The notes below the pieces were generated by a model. It had not been told where the DNA came from and did no database searches. It was given only the letters and a program-made list of their open reading frames with translations. DNA of 64,000 nucleotides from assembly GCF_030272615.1 (NCBI RefSeq), contig NC_081413.1, positions 722,451,649-722,515,648 on the forward strand, in the 5' to 3' direction. Position numbers and translations under genes: made by a program. Source of the DNA: Cryptomeria japonica. Taxonomy: Eukaryota; Streptophyta; Pinopsida; Cupressales; Cupressaceae. Below, piece after piece: positions 36,549-48,496 of the stretch. How positions within the stretch are numbered: the stretch's first letter is position 1; every line of letters starts with the position of its first letter.

Positions 36549-38087
36549 TTGAACCATCCTGAATCTGGATTTCCAGAAGGTAGTCTTCAGTTCCTCTTTG
36601 GAACTCAAGAAGAAGAATTTGATATAGTAACTACCCCCACAAGTCCAATGCAAGGAAACCCACCTCCTAGTGGAAATAATCCACTACCACCACCTGTGGA
36701 CCCAACGTTTGAGTTCCCCATATCTGATCAACATGATAATGTTAATCTCAAGAGCATTCCAGCTTCTTCCCTCCCTAAATTCTATGGATTGGTGACAAAG
36801 GATCCAAACACATTTCTGTTTGAGTTTGATGTTCTCTATAGGAGTTTTGACTATACTATAGATGCCCATAGACTCAAAATATTTCCTGCCACCTTGAAGG
36901 AATCATCTTTAAGATGGTTTATGAGCTTGGGTAGTAGCACAATCAATACATGGGATGAGATGAAATGATTGTTTCTTGCAAAATATAAAGATTATTGTAG
37001 AGGCATTGATTGTCATGGGGATGATATCTTTAGAATGACACAGAAAGAAGATGAGAGTCTTGAAGATTATCAGGAGAGGTTTCTGTTTAGTGTCAAAAAG
37101 TCCAAACATAGCACTCTAAATGAAGATTCCCTCAAGTTGATATTTTTTAGGGGAATCAGTGATGAATGCACTAATTCTTTGGATCTTATGGGAGGAGGTG
37201 ACATTACATAGTCCACTTGGGCTGAAATAGGACAAATTTGTAAGAATTATTCCAGATCTGCTTCTAAGAAGAATAGGCATTTCAAGCCAGGAGCACCTTC
37301 ATCAACATCAGGTACTGGAGTTTCTAGAATGTAACTTAGCCATTTATTGAAGGAATTTAAGGAGGACATTATAAATAATATGGCTACTCAGTTGGATACA
37401 CTTTCAGCTAAGAAGAAGCATGAAGAAGTTGATGCATTTCTTGCAGAATTTTGCCCTCATTGTAGACAACGAAATAAGGATTGCAGATGTAAAATAGTTG
37501 CAAATGTTGAGGTCCCTGACTTCAAGCCAATACAAGGTGAGGACGAGAAAGTTTTCTATGTTTCTCAAAGAAGGCCAAATTTCCAAAGACAAGGTATGCC
37601 TCTGGATCCACTCTCTTTTTCTGGTTATAGTGGAAATTCTTATGTACCAAATAACCAATGGCAATCACCATATGCTCAAAATTTTGGTAATTATCAAAAC
37701 TGGTATGGTTCTTAAGGCCAAGGGCAACATTTTGCTAATCAAATGCCATAATGGCAATAGCCACAAGGGAATTGATATCCACCTCAGGGCCAAGGAAGTC
37801 AGTTTCAAGGGAATTGGCAACCTACTCCTCAATGGAGGGGGAGTCAGCCATGGACTGCCCAATCTTCTGGTTATCAATAGTCTATTCACCAACCACAACC
37901 TCCTGCAATAATGCCTCCTCCTACAACCACTGTTGTCCCACCTAAACTAGCACAGTTGCCCACTCAACCAATGCCAAATCCTAATATTAAATCTCGGCAA
38001 CAACAACAAGCTTATTCAGCTGATCTTAATCAATACCCAACTTATTATCTATCCCTAAGTGATATTCACCTCTGATCTAGGACAACT
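36549..38087 (+). pseudogene. Athila-like gag
   Basis: One frame runs from 36549 into the protease with several stops (36966-36968, 37209-37211, about 37332, 37713-37715 and more). The gag core is clear: LPKFYGLVTKDPNTFLFEF, LKESSLRWFMSL, then FLAKYKDYC after the first stop, and ESLEDYQERF. A Cys-rich piece, CPHCRQRNKDCRC (about 37452-37490), is a nonstandard zinc motif. It is followed by a Gln/Pro/Asn-rich region. The product would form the capsid. The stops make it non-functional. Confidence 0.75.
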
Positions 38088-38777
38088 TTGCCTAATCCAT
38101 CTCCTCCAGTTATCACTAAGGTACAAGAAGAACAAGAAATCTCTAATCTAGTAGATACAATACCTCAGAAGCAGATATTACCACCATTTCCCCATAGATT
38201 GCAAGAAAAGGAAGTTCTCACAGAACAAGAGAAATGTTTTGATATTATAGATCAACTGAAACATGTTTGTGTTAAAATTCCATTGTTGCAAGCAATAAAA
38301 GATGTTCCTATATATAGTAAGGCACTGAGAGAAGCATGTTTAAAAAAACCTGGCAGGAAGAAGAAGGATCCGCAAATAGTGCATGTTATGGGTCAACTAG
38401 CTGATATTATGTTAGGCAAGGTTGCAATTCCAAAATATTCTGATCCAAGTAGTCTTGTTGTAAGTATAATCATTAATGGCAGCCAGATAAGAAAATTTTT
38501 AATTGATTTAGGGGCAGCCATTAATGTGATGAGAAGAGAAGTAATGAAACAACTTGAAATCAATAGACTAAGGCCTACACCCATAGTTCTACAACTTGCT
38601 GATAGCTCTATAGTGAGACCTGATGGTGTGATTGAAGATGTGGTGGTTATTTTGGATTCCTGGGAATACCCTGCAGACTTTATGATTCTATCTCCAAAGG
38701 CAACACTGAGAGGATATCCGATGATTTTGGGAAGACCTTGGCTTGCCATGGCTAATGCATATATTGGATGTAGATAA
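38088..38777 (+). pseudogene. Athila-like aspartic protease
   Basis: A 230-codon open stretch. The first half has HVMGQLADIMLGK and IPKYSDPSS text found before Athila proteases. The active-site block reads KFLIDLGAAINVM (D-L-G-A form, as in Athila), followed by LQLADSSIVRPDGVIEDV and MILGRPWLA. It is in the same frame as gag. RT follows in another frame from 38876, so one frameshift separates them. Confidence 0.78.
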
Positions 38778-38875
38778 GGGGATATAACTATTTTAGATGG
38801 GAACTCTACAAAACATTAGCTTTGTATTCTCTTGCACAACCCTAGTTTGATCAAGAACAAGTCATTTGACCTATT

Positions 38876-39955
38876 TTGGGAGAAGAATCTGAGGGAGTTG
38901 ACTCTATTAATCACCTTATGATGATTAGTCGAGGGCCATTCATGCAATTACATGATGAAGACTCAATTATTTATAAAATTCTGATAAATGAGTTGATACA
39001 AGAACAACAATTGCAGGAGTTGGTACCAAATATTGCAGATTTAGACTTTCCTGCAGCCACTGATGTATTGCATACTCTATTGCCGCATGAAGTCTCTACT
39101 TCTCATTTTTTTGATATGTCCCAGATTGATCTTACTACCAAGATAGAAGTTGATTTGAATAAATGTTTGAATATCAATAGAGATCTTTCAGATGCTCAAA
39201 AGGGGGCCCTCATGGACTTGTTGAAATGTCATAAAAATATTTTTGCATGGGACTACAAGGATATGCATGGAATAGATCCAACAGTTTGCACCCACCGTAT
39301 CTATATAAAAGAAGAATGTTGCCCACTCAAACAGCCGCAAAGAAGAATCAATCCTGCATTAAAATAAATAGTTAAAAAAGAATTGCAGAAGTTGTTAAAG
39401 GTCAAGTTTATCTATCCTATCTCTGATAGCCAATGGGTATCACCTTTGGTAATAGTTCCTAAGAAAGGAGGAAAATTGAGGGTATGTGTTGATTATAGAG
39501 CCTTGAACTTAGCAACAAGAAAAGAACATTTTCCATTACCATTTGTGGATCGGGTATTAGATTCTATAGCTGGTAAAAGATATTTTTCATTTCTTGATGG
39601 ATTCAGTGGTTACAATCAGATTCAAATAGCCCTGGAGGATCAAGAAAATACAACATTTACTTGTCCTTGGGGCACATATGCATATTCTGTTCTTCCATTT
39701 GGGTTGTGTAATTCTCAAGCCAATTTTCAAAGAGTAGTGATCAGTATCTTTTCTGATATTTCTCAAGACATCATGGAAATATATATGGATGACTTTACAA
39801 CTTATGGTTCTGAATTTGAACAAGCATTGGGGAACCTGAAATTTTTTTTGTAGCGATGTGAGGACTATAGTTTGTCATTAAATAGTGAGAAATGCTTCAT
39901 CATTATGTAGGAAGGAATAGTCCTTGTTCATCATATCTCTATATAAGGAATACAA
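38876..39955 (+). pseudogene. Athila-like reverse transcriptase
   Basis: The N-terminal part (38876-39367) ends KQPQRRINPALK before a stop. The catalytic part (39383-39853) has VKFIYPISDSQWVSP, LRVCVDYRALN, FLDGFSGYNQI, TTFTCPWGTYAY, LPFGLCNSQANFQR and the active site YMDD. Then come stops at 39851-39853 and nearby, with LSLNSEKCF and EGIVLVHHIS beyond. The catalytic residues are intact within the open stretch, but the full domain is interrupted. Confidence 0.85.
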
Positions 39956-40580
39956 GTGGACCCAACAAAAATTGAAGCCATTCAACATATCAATGCCCCT
40001 GTGAAGCAAAAAGATGTAAGAAGTTTCCTTGGTCATGTTGGATGCTATAGAAGGTTTATCAAAGATTTCAACAAAATTGCAAGTCCCTTATATTCATTGC
40101 TTACCAAGGATATGGAATTTAAATGGACCTCTACATGCAATGAAGCTTTCTTGAAGCTTAAGAATGCCTTGACCCAAGCACCAGTTCTTAAAGGTCCAAA
40201 TTGGTCTTTACCATTTCAAATTTAGACAGATGCATCTGATTATGCAATTGGGGCAGTATTAGGATAGAAGATTGACAAATTAGAAAGTGCAATATATTAT
40301 ATTAGCAAGAACTTACATGGACCTGAGTTGAATTACATAGTCACTGAAAAGGAAATGTTAGTTGTTATATATGCAGTCAACAAATTCAGGCACTATATCA
40401 CAGGATATCCCATATTTGTGCATACAAATCATACCGCAATTAGATATCTCATGAATAAGCCTTCAATTACTGGTAGATTAGCTCGTTGGTTATTGTTGAT
40501 GCAGAAATTTGATATCACAGTTGTTGATAAACCAGGGAAGTCTAATGTAGTTGCAGAATACCTTTCAAGACTTCAGTTAC
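39956..40580 (+). pseudogene. Athila-like RT thumb and RNase H
   Basis: DVRSFLGHVGCYRRFIKDF is the connection block after RT. RNase H follows a stop at 40223-40225 and reads TDASDYAIGAVLG (catalytic Asp), then a stop, AIYYISKNL, NYIVTEKEMLVVIYA (Glu), FRHYITGYPIFVHTNH (Asp) and NVVAEYLSRL. Two stops interrupt the domain; there is no frameshift relative to RT. Confidence 0.8.
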
Positions 40581-42070
40581 AAGAAGATTCTGTAGTAATA
40601 GATGATGCTTTTCCAAATGAACATTTATTCATTATACAAGCTCACACTCCCTGGTATGTTGATATTGCCAACTATTTAGCTGCTACTAAAATGCCAATCC
40701 ATTTCTCTCCTAAGGAAAGAAGGTTGTTAGTAGAAAAAAGTTTTAACTTCTCATGGATTGTTGATTGTTTGTTTTATACTAGGCCTGACCAACTCATGAG
40801 AAAATGTGTAAGGGAAGATGAAACATATGACATCCTGCATGCATGTCATGATGAGCCATGTGGAGGACATTTTGCTACCAAAAGAACAACACTGAAATTA
40901 CTAAATACAGGATACTATAGGCCCACATTACACAAGGATCCAACACAATATACAAGAAAATGTGACAGATGCTAGCGTATGGGAAGACCTACTAAATATG
41001 ATGAGATGCCATTATATCCACAAATATTAGTTGCATCATTTCGTAAATGGGGATTAGATTTTGTTGGCCCAATTGATCCACCTTCTAATGACAAATCCTA
41101 CATTTTGGTATGTACAAATTATGTAACAAAATGGGTGGAAGCTCGTGCCATGACACATGCAAGAGATAATAAGGTGGTTGTGTTTCTTTATGAGGAGATA
41201 TTTATAAAATATTGAGTACCGAGAGAAATTGTATCAGACCAAGGCCCACAATTTACTTCAACATTGATTGGAGCTTTGGTAAATGAATACATTATAAGGC
41301 ACAAAAAATCTACTCCATATCATCCACAAGGTAATGAATAGGTAGAAGTTACAAATAGGGAGCTTGAGGCTATTCTTACCAAAACAGTATCTATTCATAG
41401 AAAAGACTGGTCACATAGACTTTCAGAAGCAATTTGGGCATACAGAACAACTTGGAAAACACCAATTGGTTTTACACCTTTTGAAATGGTTTATGGAAAA
41501 GAAGCAATGATGCATATTGAATTTGAGCATCAAACTTTGAGGACAACTTTGTGATTAAATATGACACTATCTGAAGCACAAAAATAACATATTCAACAAT
41601 TGAATGCATTGGACGAATGGAGGAAAATGGTTGTCCAACAGACAAAATTGATCCAAAATTAGAGAGCAAAGTGACATGATAAATATATCAAAGAGAAAAA
41701 GTTCAAAGCCAATGACTGGGCACTATTGTATGACTCCAAATATAAAGATACTATGGGAAAGCTACAAACTAGATGGTTAGGTCCATATGAGATAGAAGAA
41801 TTTTTCAATAATGGAGTTGTTCGTTTGACCATAATTGATCCTGTCCGGTTTAATCTTTTGGTGAATGGTCACCTATTGTGTCTTTATCATAAGCCGACCA
41901 CTAAAGAGGAGTTCCTGCAACAATTTTCCCAAAAAGATGAAACACGGGTTCCTGTAGCAACTGATAAGGTTCCCATAGCAATTGATCAGGTTCTTGCTGC
42001 AATTGAGTATAGTAATAAAGGTAAGGTTCCTACAGCCATTGCAGTGAACATGCTTGCCGCTTCATCATAA
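40581..42070 (+). pseudogene. Athila-like integrase
   Basis: The HHCC zinc domain (about 40838-40975) has HACHDEPCGGHFATKR, TGYYRP and KCDRC, then a TAG that is one C-to-T change from CAG. The core contains LDFVGPI, YVTKWVEA, IVSDQGPQF and STPYHPQGNE, followed by a stop and VEVTNRELEAIL. AIWAYRTTWKTPIGFTPFEMVYG follows in the same frame (split in this listing by stops). The C-terminal LQTRWLGPYEIEEF with GHLLCLYHKP closes pol. Seven or so stops lie in one frame, without a frameshift. Confidence 0.82.
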
Positions 42071-42239
42071 ATATTTCCATGTCTTATGGGAATATTCTTC
42101 TCCATAAATAAATTTCCATCCACGTCATCCCATCTCATTTTCGTATCTGTCATTTCATTTCATTTCGCCTTCCTTTTCGTATGACTATAGGTATGTACAT
42201 AATGTATTTTATTTTAATCATGCATTTATGATTTATTAT
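42071..42239 (+). other. Athila-like pol-env spacer, left piece
   Basis: Noncoding. It ends with ATTAT (42235-42239), the left copy of the target duplication of the Copia insertion. The spacer resumes at 48949. Confidence 0.7.
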
Positions 42240-42686
42240 TGTTGGATTTTGCCAAGATCAAGGGCACAATGAAAAGCATAAAAGAGACAATAGAATGACA
42301 AGAACAAACTGTATTCTCATCAATATACAAATGGTCAACTGGATTAACCAATACAATGAATAGAGGCCTGCTTATATAGGCAAGGCCATATGGATGTATG
42401 AGCACACAAATATGACATGTGGCTCAATGAGAAACAAGGGTAGGTAAGAAATACTAAGGGTAGGTAGGAGAAATAATATAATATTCCACAAGAGGTGGAT
42501 GACCGACCGAATGTGGAGTGTAACAGCAAAATAAGACCACAAAAGGTGGAATTTCTCCTACAAGCTCTATCCCTAAGTGCACACTTCCCTAAGTGTCTCA
42601 ATTCCAAATTACGATGAGATGCATTATCCTAAGTCAACTTAAGTAAGTGTAATAATATCCAAAATGAATATTTATTTACACCAACA
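42240..42686 (-). repeat. 3' LTR of Copia
   Basis: On the minus strand it runs TGTTGGTGTAAATAAA...AAATCCAACA. A TATA box (CCTATATAAG on the minus strand) lies at 42371-42380. The open frames in it are chance frames. Confidence 0.92.
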
Positions 42687-42697
42687 CCCCCCCTTAA
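42687..42697 (-). promoter_or_regulatory. Polypurine tract of Copia
   Basis: On the minus strand AAGGGGGGG directly precedes the 3' LTR, where plus-strand DNA synthesis would be primed. Confidence 0.8.
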
Positions 42698-42955
42698 GTG
42701 CCACTTAGGGGAATGAAGACTCAAGTCAACAATGCAAGATGGGTCCCGGCTACTAGGCCATGATAGGTACCCATGTACAACATGCAAATGCAAACAAAAC
42801 AATGCAATGCAATCTCTCACAAACGGAGAAAGGGAGAAAACCTAGTGGGAAAAAACTCCCCCCCAAAAGAGAGATGAATGTACAAAAGACTCTCAAAGAA
42901 GAAGGACAAAACCTCAAAGAGGAAAAAGTCCCCCCCATAAGAGAGGAAGGAGAAG

Positions 42956-45900
42956 TCAGCTGACCCCCCCTAATGACACATCCCGCACCCCCAAGAGAGC
43001 TCACAACTGTTGGAACTTACTCTCGGTGAAAGGTTTGGTGAATATGTCAGCAACGTGCTCTGCTGTAGGACAATACTGCAAATCAATGACCTGCTCCTGG
43101 ATGAGTTCTTGGATATAGTGCATATGAATCTCGATGTGTTTGGTCTGCTGGTGCTGGACTGGGTTCTTTGAGATCGCAATAGCACTCTGATTGTCGCAAT
43201 GTAGAACTGTCGGTCGTGGAGTGGTGAAACCAAACTCTGTGAGAATCTGTTGGAGCCAAATGGTCTCAGTCGCTGCGTTAACAGTGCCTTGATACTCAGC
43301 CTCAATCGAAGAGAGAGCAATAGCATGTTGCTTCTTGCTCTGCCAACAAATGGGGCCCGAACCAAGGTGAAAACTGTAACTAGAAGTAGACTTACGATCA
43401 ACTAGATCGCCAGCCCAATCGGAGTCTGTGTAACCAACCAAGCGAAGTCCTGTGCCTGTTGCATAGTGAATCCCATAGTGATGTGTACCCTGGATGTAAT
43501 GTAGAATGCGTTTGGAGGCTTTCCAATGAAGCTCATGTGGTTCCTGCATGAAGCAGGAAACCATGCCAACTGCAAATGAAATATTAGGGCGTGTATGAGT
43601 CAAGTAGATGAGACTACCCACAAGCTGACAATACAAAGTGGCATCAATTGGTGGAGAAGAACACTGAGCCTCAAGCTTGACTCTTGAAAGAAAGGGAGTT
43701 GGGGCAAGCTTACAATTAGCCATATGAAAGTGTGCTAGTAGATCAAGAGCATACTTGGGCTGCGATAGTGTGATCTCGGAAGGTGACTATGAAATCTCTA
43801 TCCCAAGAAAGTAGTGCAAAAGACCCAAGTCAGTCATAGCAAATCTGTCATGCAAAGCAGATTTGACCCTGCTAATGATGGATGAAGTACTCCCTGTAAT
43901 GATCAAGTCATCAACATAGAGCACAAGTATCAAGTGAGAGTCATCCTGTCACAAAATGTAAACATTCGGATCAGAATGACACCTGGTGAACCCGACGGAG
44001 AGAAGAAAGGAATCCATCTTGGCGTACCAAGCCCTAGGGGCCTGCTTAAGGCCATAGAGAGATTTCCTTAGTCTGAAAACCAAGGAAGTATCCTGAATGA
44101 AACCCTGTGGCTGCTCCATATAAATCTCCTCATCAAGATCACCATGAAGAAAAGCACTCTTCACATCCATCTGATGTATAGCCCAACCATGAGTTGCAGC
44201 AATAGCAAGTGTCAAATGAATGGAGTTCATCTTAGCTATGGGTGCAAAGGTCTCAGTATAGTCAACACCTGCAACCTGTGAGAAACCTTTTGCAACAAGC
44301 CGAGCCTTATACTCATCCACACTACCATCCGCTGCAAACTTGGTCTGATAGATCCACTTACATCGAACCATCCTTCTCCCCTTAGGGAGATGTACTAAAT
44401 CCCATGTGTTGTTCCTCATCAAGGAACTATACTCTTCCTCCATAGCTTGGTCCCACTCAGGAACCCCTGATGCTTCCCTAAATGTCTGTGGATCAGAAGC
44501 GGTAGCAATGAATGCATGTGGAAGATCCTGATGTTGTGATCAAGTTCTCCATGTATTCGAAGGATCCCCAACAAGAGAACCCGCGGACTCAAGTGTCTGT
44601 CAAGCCCAACGAGGTCTAGGTGGAGGTGGAGAACGAGGCTCCTCAACTGCAAGTGGACCCTACGGAGGTGGAACCCTACGAGTCGGAGTTGAGGTAGTCT
44701 CATCATCAGAATCACTAACATCACTATCCACAATGGAGGAAGGCGGAGGAGGTAGAGAGGCTAAGCTAGGAGAGCTTTCCTCAAAGTGAACACTCCTCTC
44801 AATGAATACCTCATGTGTCTCTGGATCCATCAATCTGTATGCCTTAACACCCTCAGGATATCCAACAAATATGCAAGGTCGACTCTGAGGTTCCAATGCC
44901 TTGCATTTTTGTGGAGGTATGCGAGCCCATGCTGGACACCCAAAGACTCTAAAATGTCTCACAATTGGTTTCCTACCAGTCCAAACTTCAAAAGGAGTTA
45001 TACCTTGCAAAGCTTTGTGAGGAACCCAATTCTGGATGTGTGTGGCAGAACTGATAGCCTCTGCCCAAAAGGCGGGATCAAGAGAACGTGCATGTATCAT
45101 ACAGCTAGCCATTTCTTTGAGAGTTCTATTCTTGCATTCTGCAACCCCATTCTGCTGTGGAGTGTATGCAACAGAATGCTGAAGATCAATCCCCTCAAAT
45201 GTACAAAAATCCTCAAGTCTTTTGTTGACATATTCCCTTCCATTATCTGTGCGAAGAATCTTAACCACTTTCCCTGATTGCTTCTCCACACGAGTCTTGA
45301 AGTCCTGAAATCTATCAAATACTTCACTCTTATGAATGAGAAAGTAGACCCAAGTGAAGCGGGAGTAGTCATCAATGAAGGTAAGAACATAGTGGGCCTT
45401 ACTGAATGAAGGTGCTGGAAATGGACCTGCTACATCACTGTGAACAAGTTGAAGAACTTCCAAAGCTCTCCAAGTTTTCTCTTTATCAAACTTCGCTTTG
45501 GGATGCTTGCCCATGGAACAACCTGAACATACACCCTCTGAAAAACTGATTCGAGGAAGACCTATGACCATGTCTTTAGTGCTTAGCTGCTGAAGATAGC
45601 GGTAGTTGAGGTGACCAAATCGCTCATGCCATAGCTTACTTTCTGAATTTGAATGAGTAAGCAAGGCCCTAGAAGGTGAACTTGGCACAAAGTGGGAGAA
45701 TGAATAAAGTCTAGAGTAGTCATTGACTTGTCCCACTGCTACCAAGGCATCATCATCAAGTTCCTTTACCACAACTGAATCTGGGGTAAACTCAACCTTT
45801 TTCCCATTCCCATAGTGAGTGATTTGGTAGATGGAGAGAAGGTTGGTAGACAAGTTAGGAACATAGAGAACATTCTCAAATGTTCCATCATCCATGTCAA

Positions 45901-47026
45901 CTGAACCTTTCCCTTCAACCTCTACTTGTGTGTCATCACCTATGTAAATGTGAGGTACCTTAGATGGCTCCAATGAAGAAAACTGCTCCTTTGTATAACC
46001 CATGTGATATGAGGCACCTGAGTCAAGTATCCATTGTTGTGAAGAACCTGTTGTAGCCACAAATGCTTGCCCTTTTCCCTTAGACTGTGAGGAAGAGGAA
46101 GGAGTTGAATCCTTCTTTGTGTAGGTGGATGGCAAGTTGATGTTGTTTTTCTTGAGAAGATTGGTTAACTCATCAACTTGCTTTGTGTGGCATTGATGCT
46201 CATCATGACCATACTTTTTGCAATATGCACAAGTTGGTTTATCCTTCTTAGGTGGTGCCCCCTTCTTGGAAGAGGATGTAAAATCGCCTTGTGATAAAGA
46301 GGATGATTGTCCTTTTTCCTAGCGTGGCTTAGACTTGGATTGCTTCTTCTTCTTGTTGGAATCTTTGCCTTGACTTCCTTGATTTCCTTGATTTGCTACC
46401 AAAGCCTTGGACTTTGAAGACTTGAGAAACCCCATGTTCAACAACTTAGATTGTTCCAATATCAACATTTCTGTGAAAGCATCAAATGAAGGCATAACAT
46501 AAGAACTCCCCACTGTCAAACGATGAGCTTGGAAGCTAGATACAAATGCTGCATATTCTGGTGCAAGCTTATCCAACAAGTTGAATATCAATTGAGCATC
46601 CTTTTTGTCAATTCCACAATCCTTTAGCTTTGCTCTTAGCTCATTTGCTTTGGTTACATAATCTTGGATTGTATCAAAATTCTTGGGATCTAAGTTGGTG
46701 AGCTCATTATCAATCTGATAGCCTCTGATTTCATCAACTTGTCCATACAATTTCTGAAACATATCCCAAGCCTCTTTAATTGTTTTACACTTCTCAATGT
46801 GGAAAATGAGGTCATCTGATACATACTTGCATAAGGTTCCAAGAGCCATGCAATTCTTTGTGAGCCATTCTAATAGAGCATTTGGATCAGCCTTAGGATC
46901 AGGTGGTGTTGTTATTGTTCCATCTATGTAGTGTGTGAGACCCTTTTCCATTAGTTTACTCCATACTTTAATTTTCCATGATGCATAATTATGTGGAGTT
47001 AATGGTGGAAACTTATTAGGACTCAT
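42956..47026 (-). pseudogene. Copia gag-pol polyprotein, seven stops, no frameshift
   Basis: A single 1357-codon frame from ATG 47026 (MSPNKFPPL) to TGA 42958-42956. Gag covers residues 1-235 (NYASWKIKVWSKLMEKGL). A CCHC knuckle, CAYCKKYGHDEHQC, spans 266-279. Protease has WILDSGASYHMG with Asp 335. Integrase has WHERFGHLNY, CSGCSMGKHPKAKF, HSDVAGPF, RTDNGREY and NGVAECKNR (Cys where Arg is usual). RT has DVKSAFLHGDLDEEIYM and YVDDLIITG. RNase H has TDSDWAGD, ALSSIEAEY and DIFTKPFTES. Stops occur at 46319-46321, 44660-44662 and 43787-43789 (TAG), and at 44600-44602, 44540-44542, 43949-43951 and 43001-43003 (TGA). It would encode all enzymes for its own copying. MCDCASL... upstream is an in-frame extension, but 47026 fits gag better. 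Confidence 0.92.
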
Positions 47027-48476
47027 TGCAACAAGAATGGAAAGAGCACAAAGAGAGGCACAATCACACAAAACACCCCCCCAAATTCACTCAATCAAAG
47101 AACCCCCCCCAAATGTGATGATTTGGCACTTTATAAGTAGTGCGTATACAATGGGCCACTTGTAAAAGATGACAAAGTGGACTTCTGATTTACAATTTTA
47201 CAACTGCCTCAATAAGGCCAAAAGAGTCTCAAATTGATAATGCAAGAGATCTAACTAAGATCCAAGCAATTTACAAGTACCTAATAGGCCAAATAAGACC
47301 AATATCTGAAAGTACAATTTTCACTCAAAATCTCTGAAATCTAATCATAGATTCTGAAAGTAGATGAAAAAATAAGCACTTTAAAAAAAAACGGCACCTG
47401 AAAAGGAGATCGTATGAGCTCAAACGAGGCCTTTGAAGTTGCAAAATTCAGGATTGGACAGGTACAATTGAGAGAATCTGAAAATTCTGAAAAACCTATG
47501 CACCAAAATCAGAAAATAACCACACCACTGTGAAGATCACAAAATTTTAGCCCATTTCAAAAAAAATTGCACCAAAAAAGGAGCAAAAATGAGCAAGATA
47601 TGGCCTTCCGAAGTTGGACTGCAAAACTGAAAAGCCCAATGGAGAGGGGTCAAAAAAATTTCAAAAAATGCTGATGTGGCACTGACGTCAGCAAGTCACT
47701 ATGTTAAATTTGACGATCGTATGACTGTCACAAAAAACTTCGCCTCCCTGTTGACTGGGCGTTCGTACTGTATGAACAACTGATTGTGTAGGTGACTGTG
47801 CAGATCGTACGGATGATGTGGCACTGTACGGACGACGTGCGTGGCTCTGTGACTGTGCAGACCATACGGTCAACATGGCACAGTACGGATGGCTATTTTC
47901 GGGCCACGTGGCGGGGTCGGGTGCTGACTGAATGTCAGCGTGGCGCTACCAGAAGTCTTTGGCCGGCGACGGTAGTCTACGCATCGCCGGGCGGGAGGAG
48001 AATACCGGAGCCGAGGACCAGCAGCGATCGAGAATCTGCGCGATGCCGGAGCCGGTGGGCAGGGGAGGCACCGGCGGTTGGAGATCTCGGCGCAGGCGGC
48101 AGCGGGGGACCAGCACAGCGACGGCGCGATGATCAGGGCGCTCTACGACGGGTACCTACAACCTACGCACCGCGGGTACGGCCAGGTACGGGGGGTCTGC
48201 AGACCCCTCAAAAAAACTTCTTTTTTTTTATTTTTTTTAATTTTTTCTTTGAAAAATAATTTTTTTATTTTAAAATTTCGAAATCCATACGACTTAGCCA
48301 AAATGGGAAAAAAAAAATTCTCACCAAAATAGGTCTTTATAGTCAAAATTTATGGAAATGGCCTCCCGAATTCAACGGTGATGTCCAAATCGCTGTATGA
48401 CGCCCCCCAAAAATGAAGATCCCCAAATCCGAAAGTAGAAGCCTTCCACGATGTCTCCAAAAACTGATCAACGAAG
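47027..48476 (-). other. Copia leader
   Basis: A long 5' noncoding region of 1.45 kb. It includes a GC-rich part (47885-48200), two 57-bp repeat units (47792-47905) and several TCGTATGA/TCGTACGG-type motifs (47713-47880, also about 47411). Plus-strand open frames at 47792-48259 arise from the GC-rich text and show no domain. Confidence 0.7.
47792..47905 (-). repeat. 57-bp imperfect direct repeat in Copia leader
   Basis: GTGACTGTGCAGA starts units at 47792 and 47849. Both continue with TACGG, then ATGTGGCAC or CATGGCAC and GTACGGA. Confidence 0.7.
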
Positions 48477-48496
48477 CCCCAATAGCTCTAATACCA
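48477..48496 (-). promoter_or_regulatory. Primer-binding site of Copia
   Basis: On the minus strand TGGTATTAGAGCTATTGG starts at the first base after the 5' LTR. It differs by one base from the TGGTATCAGAGC core of the initiator Met-tRNA type. Confidence 0.88.

Noticed and set aside
45097-45390. Frames antisense to or overlapping the Copia integrase (also 44786-45277)
   Set aside because: Shadows of the gag-pol frame.
47792-48259. 155-codon plus-strand Arg/Gly-rich frame
   Set aside because: Open only because the Copia leader is GC-rich here; antisense to the element and without a domain.
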